From Motilibacter aurantiacus (lineage in GTDB: Bacteria; Actinomycetota; Actinomycetes; Motilibacterales; Motilibacteraceae): 64,000 nucleotides of DNA. Positions 61,527-64,000 of the stretch are shown here, piece after piece (position 1 is the first letter of the stretch; each line of letters opens with the position of its first letter). A program made the position numbers and the translations under genes. The DNA lies in NCBI RefSeq assembly GCF_011250645.1, contig NZ_JAANNO010000001.1, forward strand, positions 103,196-167,195. Direction: 5' to 3'. The notes beneath the pieces are model-generated. The model had not been told where the DNA came from. It did not search any database and saw only the letters and a list, made by a program, of their open reading frames with translations.

Positions 61527-62516
61527 GTGCGCATCGTTGTCCCGGCCGGCGGTACCGGCGGCGCTCGCTTCGTGCGCGGCCTGCTGGCGGCGCTGGCCGG
61601 GCCCGCGGGGTCGCCCGGCTCGACCGTCACGGTGATCGGCAACACCGGGGACGACCTCACGATGTGGGGGCTGCGGGTGTGCCCCGACATCGACACCGTG
61701 CTCTACACGCTGGGCGGCGGGATCGACGACGAACGCGGCTGGGGCCGGCTCGGCGAGACGTTCACGGTCAAGGAGGAGCTGTCCGCGTACGCCGTCCTCC
61801 CCAGCTGGTTCGGCCTCGGCGACCGTGACCTGGCCACGCACCTGACCCGCACGTCCCTGCTCGCCGGCGGGGCGACGCTGTCGGAGGCCACCGCCGTCCT
61901 CGCGTCCCGGTGGGGCCTGCCCGAGCGGGGCGTGCGGCTGCTCCCGATGAGCGACCAGCCGGTCGAGACCCACGTCCGGCTCACCCCGCCCGGGGAGGCG
62001 ACGTCCCGGCTGGTGCACTTCCAGGAGTACTGGGTGCGCTGGCGGGCCGAGCCCGCGGTCGAGGGGGTCGTGTCGGTGGGCGCCGAGGCGGCCTCGCCCG
62101 CGCCCGGGGTGCTCGAGGCGATAGCCGAGGCCGACGTCGTCCTGCTGCCGCCGAGCAACCCCGTCGTGTCGATCGGCAGCGTCCTGTCCGTGCCGGGCAT
62201 CCGGGACGCGATCCGGGAGAGCCTGGCCCCCGTCGTCGGCGTCTCCCCCATCGTCGGCGGGCGCGTCGTCCGCGGGATGGCCGACAAGCTGCTGCCGGCG
62301 ATCGGGGTCGAGGTGACGGCGGCCGGGGTGGGGCTGGCGTACGGCCCGCAGCTGCTCGACGGCTGGCTGGTGGACACCTCGGACGCTGCGGACGTGGAGC
62401 AGGTGGCGGCCGCCGGCATCGCGTGCCGCGCCGTCCCGCTGCTCATGACCGACGTCGCCGCCACGGCGGAGATCGCCCGGCAGGCGCTGGCACTGGCGCA
62501 GCTGGTCGAGCGTTGA
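61527..62516 (+). CDS. fbiA: 2-phospho-L-lactate/enolpyruvyl transferase FbiA (CofD)
   Basis: A 329-residue enzyme of coenzyme F420 synthesis. It moves a lactyl- or phosphoenolpyruvyl-derived phosphate unit from a GDP-linked donor to the deazaflavin Fo. [18 protein letters not shown] at the N-terminus, [31 protein letters not shown] in parts, [16 protein letters not shown] and [17 protein letters not shown] are diagnostic. GTG 61527 gives the conserved start. It overlaps fbiB by four bases (TTGA). Confidence 0.95.
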   Translation: MRIVVPAGGTGGARFVRGLLAALAGPAGSPGSTVTVIGNTGDDLTMWGLRVCPDIDTVLYTLGGGIDDERGWGRLGETFTVKEELSAYAVLPSWFGLGDRDLATHLTRTSLLAGGATLSEATAVLASRWGLPERGVRLLPMSDQPVETHVRLTPPGEATSRLVHFQEYWVRWRAEPAVEGVVSVGAEAASPAPGVLEAIAEADVVLLPPSNPVVSIGSVLSVPGIRDAIRESLAPVVGVSPIVGGRVVRGMADKLLPAIGVEVTAAGVGLAYGPQLLDGWLVDTSDAADVEQVAAAGIACRAVPLLMTDVAATAEIARQALALAQLVER

Positions 62517-63823
62517 CCGAGGGCCTGCGCGTCCTCCCGGTCACCGGGCTGCCCGAGGTGCGCGCGGGCGACGACCTCGCTGCCCTCCTCGACGCGCGCC
62601 TTCCCGAGCTGGCCGAGGACGACGTGCTCGTCGTGTCCAGCAAGGTCGTCGCCAAGGCGGAGGGCCGGCTGCGTCAGGGCCTGTCCCGGGCCGAGGCGGT
62701 GGCCGCGGAGACCGTGCGGGTGGTCGCGTCGCGCGGGGAGACGCGGATCGTCGAGACCCGGCACGGCCTGGTGATGGCGGCGGCCGGCGTCGACGCGAGC
62801 AACGTCGACGCGGGGGCCGTCCTGCTGCTGCCGGAGGACCCGGACGCCTCCGCGCGGGCCCTGCGCGCGGCGCTCCGGGCGCGGCGGGGGCTGCGCCGGC
62901 TCGGGGTCGTGGTCAGCGACACGGCCGGCCGCACATGGCGCGAGGGTCAGGTGGACCTGGCCGTCGGGGCGGCGGGGGTGCTCCCCGCGCTCGACCTGCG
63001 TGGCACGCCGGACGCCGGTGGCCGTGTGCTGGACGCGACGGTCATCGCGCTCATCGACGAGCTCGCGTCCGCCGCCGAGCTGGTGAAGGGAAAGTCCGCG
63101 GGGGTGCCGGCGGCGATCGTGCGCGGCGCCCCGGGCCTGCTCGACGACGACGGCCCCGGCGCGCGGGCGCTGGTCCGCCCGTCCGCGGGCGACCTCTTCC
63201 GGCTGGGCACCCGGGAGGCGATCGCGCAGGGCCGACGGGAGGCGGTGCCGGCCCGGCGCACCGTCCGCAGCTTCACCCCGGAGCCCGTCGACCCGGCGGC
63301 CGTCCGGCGGGCGGTCGCGTCGGCCCTGACCGCTCCCGCCCCGCACCACACGACGCCGTGGCGCTACGTCCTGCTCGAGAGCGCGCCCGCGCGGGTGCGG
63401 CTGCTCGACGCGATGCGCGACGCCTGGGTGGAGGACCTGCGAGCCGACGGCCGCTCGGCCGACGAGATCGAGCGCCGGGTGCGCCGCGGCGACGTGCTGC
63501 GCCGGGCGCCGTACCTCGTCGTGCCCTGCCTGGTCACTGACGGCGCGCACGCCTATCCCGACGCCCGACGGGCCGCGGCTGAGCGCGAGATGTTCCTGCT
63601 GTCGGGCGGGGCCGGGGTCCAGGCCCTGCTCGTCGCGCTGGCGGCCGAGGGCCTCGCCTCGGCGTGGGTGTCCTCCACGCTGTTCTGCCCGCACGTCGTC
63701 CGCGCCGAGCTCGGGCTGCCCGCCGGCTGGGAGCCGCTGGGCAGCGTCGCCGTGGGGCACGCCGCCGCGCTGCCTCCCGAGCGGGCGCCGCGCGACCCCG
63801 GCGACTTCTGCGTGGTGCGCTGA
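62513..63823 (+). CDS. fbiB: F420:glutamate ligase FbiB (two-domain)
   Basis: A 436-residue protein, the full length of the actinobacterial two-domain FbiB. Residues 1-235 are the CofE-like gamma-glutamyl ligase ([50 protein letters not shown]). Residues about 245-436 are a nitroreductase-like FMN domain ([43 protein letters not shown]). It adds the glutamate tail to F420 and reduces the dehydro-precursor. TTG 62513 is the coupled start. Confidence 0.93.
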   Translation: MTEGLRVLPVTGLPEVRAGDDLAALLDARLPELAEDDVLVVSSKVVAKAEGRLRQGLSRAEAVAAETVRVVASRGETRIVETRHGLVMAAAGVDASNVDAGAVLLLPEDPDASARALRAALRARRGLRRLGVVVSDTAGRTWREGQVDLAVGAAGVLPALDLRGTPDAGGRVLDATVIALIDELASAAELVKGKSAGVPAAIVRGAPGLLDDDGPGARALVRPSAGDLFRLGTREAIAQGRREAVPARRTVRSFTPEPVDPAAVRRAVASALTAPAPHHTTPWRYVLLESAPARVRLLDAMRDAWVEDLRADGRSADEIERRVRRGDVLRRAPYLVVPCLVTDGAHAYPDARRAAAEREMFLLSGGAGVQALLVALAAEGLASAWVSSTLFCPHVVRAELGLPAGWEPLGSVAVGHAAALPPERAPRDPGDFCVVR

Positions 63824-63964
63824 CCCTGGGAGCCCACGTTCACCTGGGTGCACCGCCGGCCCGGTCATCACCCGGCGCCACCGCGCAGGAGGTCGCGGCG
63901 GGCGGGCCGGCGGCCGGAATGCCATGCTGGGAGGCTCCAGCTGCCGAGCCACCCGGAGGCCCTG

Positions 63965-64000
63965 ATGATCCTGCTGCGCCGGCTGCTCGGGGCCACGCTG
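63965..64000 (+). CDS. Start of a gene running off the window
   Basis: ATG 63965 with a GGAGG 7 bp upstream opens a frame MILLRRLLGATL to the window end. Twelve codons only, so it cannot be identified. Confidence 0.4.
   Translation, partial: MILLRRLLGATL

Noticed and set aside
63836-63862. PHO-box-like GTTCACCTGGG TGCACCG before the last gene
   Set aside because: Only one unit matches well and the downstream gene is unknown, so it stays below the standard used for the PHP gene site.

Overview
This window is chromosomal DNA from a high-GC (roughly 73-75% G+C) actinomycete. The evidence is a WhiB protein, an F420 biosynthesis pair (fbiA/fbiB), DUF3499, DUF3140, GPP34 and DUF5719 proteins, a SigE-family sigma factor, many GTG/TTG starts, ATGA/GTGA-type gene overlaps and leaderless-looking promoters. 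I see no rRNA, tRNA, CRISPR array, insertion sequence or prophage. The genus cannot be fixed from the sequence alone.

Layout, left to right. 1-5.4 kb: tail of a proline-rich protein, a KhtT/KhtU-type K+/H+ antiporter pair, an MFS (NiaP-like) permease, a GPP34 protein, a lipoprotein and a small secreted protein whose four cysteines all sit in Cys-Pro pairs. 5.5-9.3 kb: YchJ-like protein, a membrane GGDEF-EAL protein with a degenerate SSDEF site, and a DUF72 protein. 9.3-14.8 kb: an OmpR-type two-component system facing an efflux operon of lipoprotein, peptidoglycan-binding adaptor, MacB-type ATPase and permease; the gap holds 11-bp-spaced direct repeats. 15.3-20.2 kb: a methyl-cycle cluster of MerR regulator, canonical ahcY and a second, divergent archaeal-type SAH hydrolase, with an adenosine-deaminase-family gene divergent from them. 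20.3-23.9 kb: methyltransferase, then an exported repeat protein, a SigE-family sigma factor and its coupled membrane partner behind a likely ECF promoter. 23.9-40.4 kb: mixed housekeeping and accessory genes, including DUF3140, an AlkZ-like winged-helix protein, a cyclase plus ThDP enzyme pair, an M13 peptidase, a Tat-exported ferritin-like protein behind a long structured leader, an Nramp transporter, DUF445, DUF427, EamA, GNAT, an M28 peptidase, a GlxA-type regulator and a rhodanese. 40.4-41.3 kb: decayed remains of an MFS gene and an SGNH hydrolase gene on opposite strands.

41.3-50 kb and 60.8-63.8 kb are the two halves of a conserved actinobacterial neighbourhood: SIS isomerase, Trm112-like protein, phosphomannomutase, DUF3499, zincin-like protein, DUF5719 and a giant glycosyltransferase, then whiB-fbiA-fbiB. 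Here they are separated by about 10.7 kb (50.0-60.8 kb). The interval holds a ribokinase, a putative phosphate-responsive exported phosphoesterase operon (metallophosphoesterase with nested binding domains, a PHP-domain protein with a histidine-rich tail ahead of its Tat signal, and an unrecognised coupled protein), an MMPL transporter and a NarL-type two-component system.

The most promising undescribed elements are the exported phosphoesterase trio with its PHO-box-like repeats, the divergent SAH hydrolase beside ahcY, the structured leader before the ferritin-like gene, the sigma-factor/repeat-protein module and the Cys-Pro secreted peptide.
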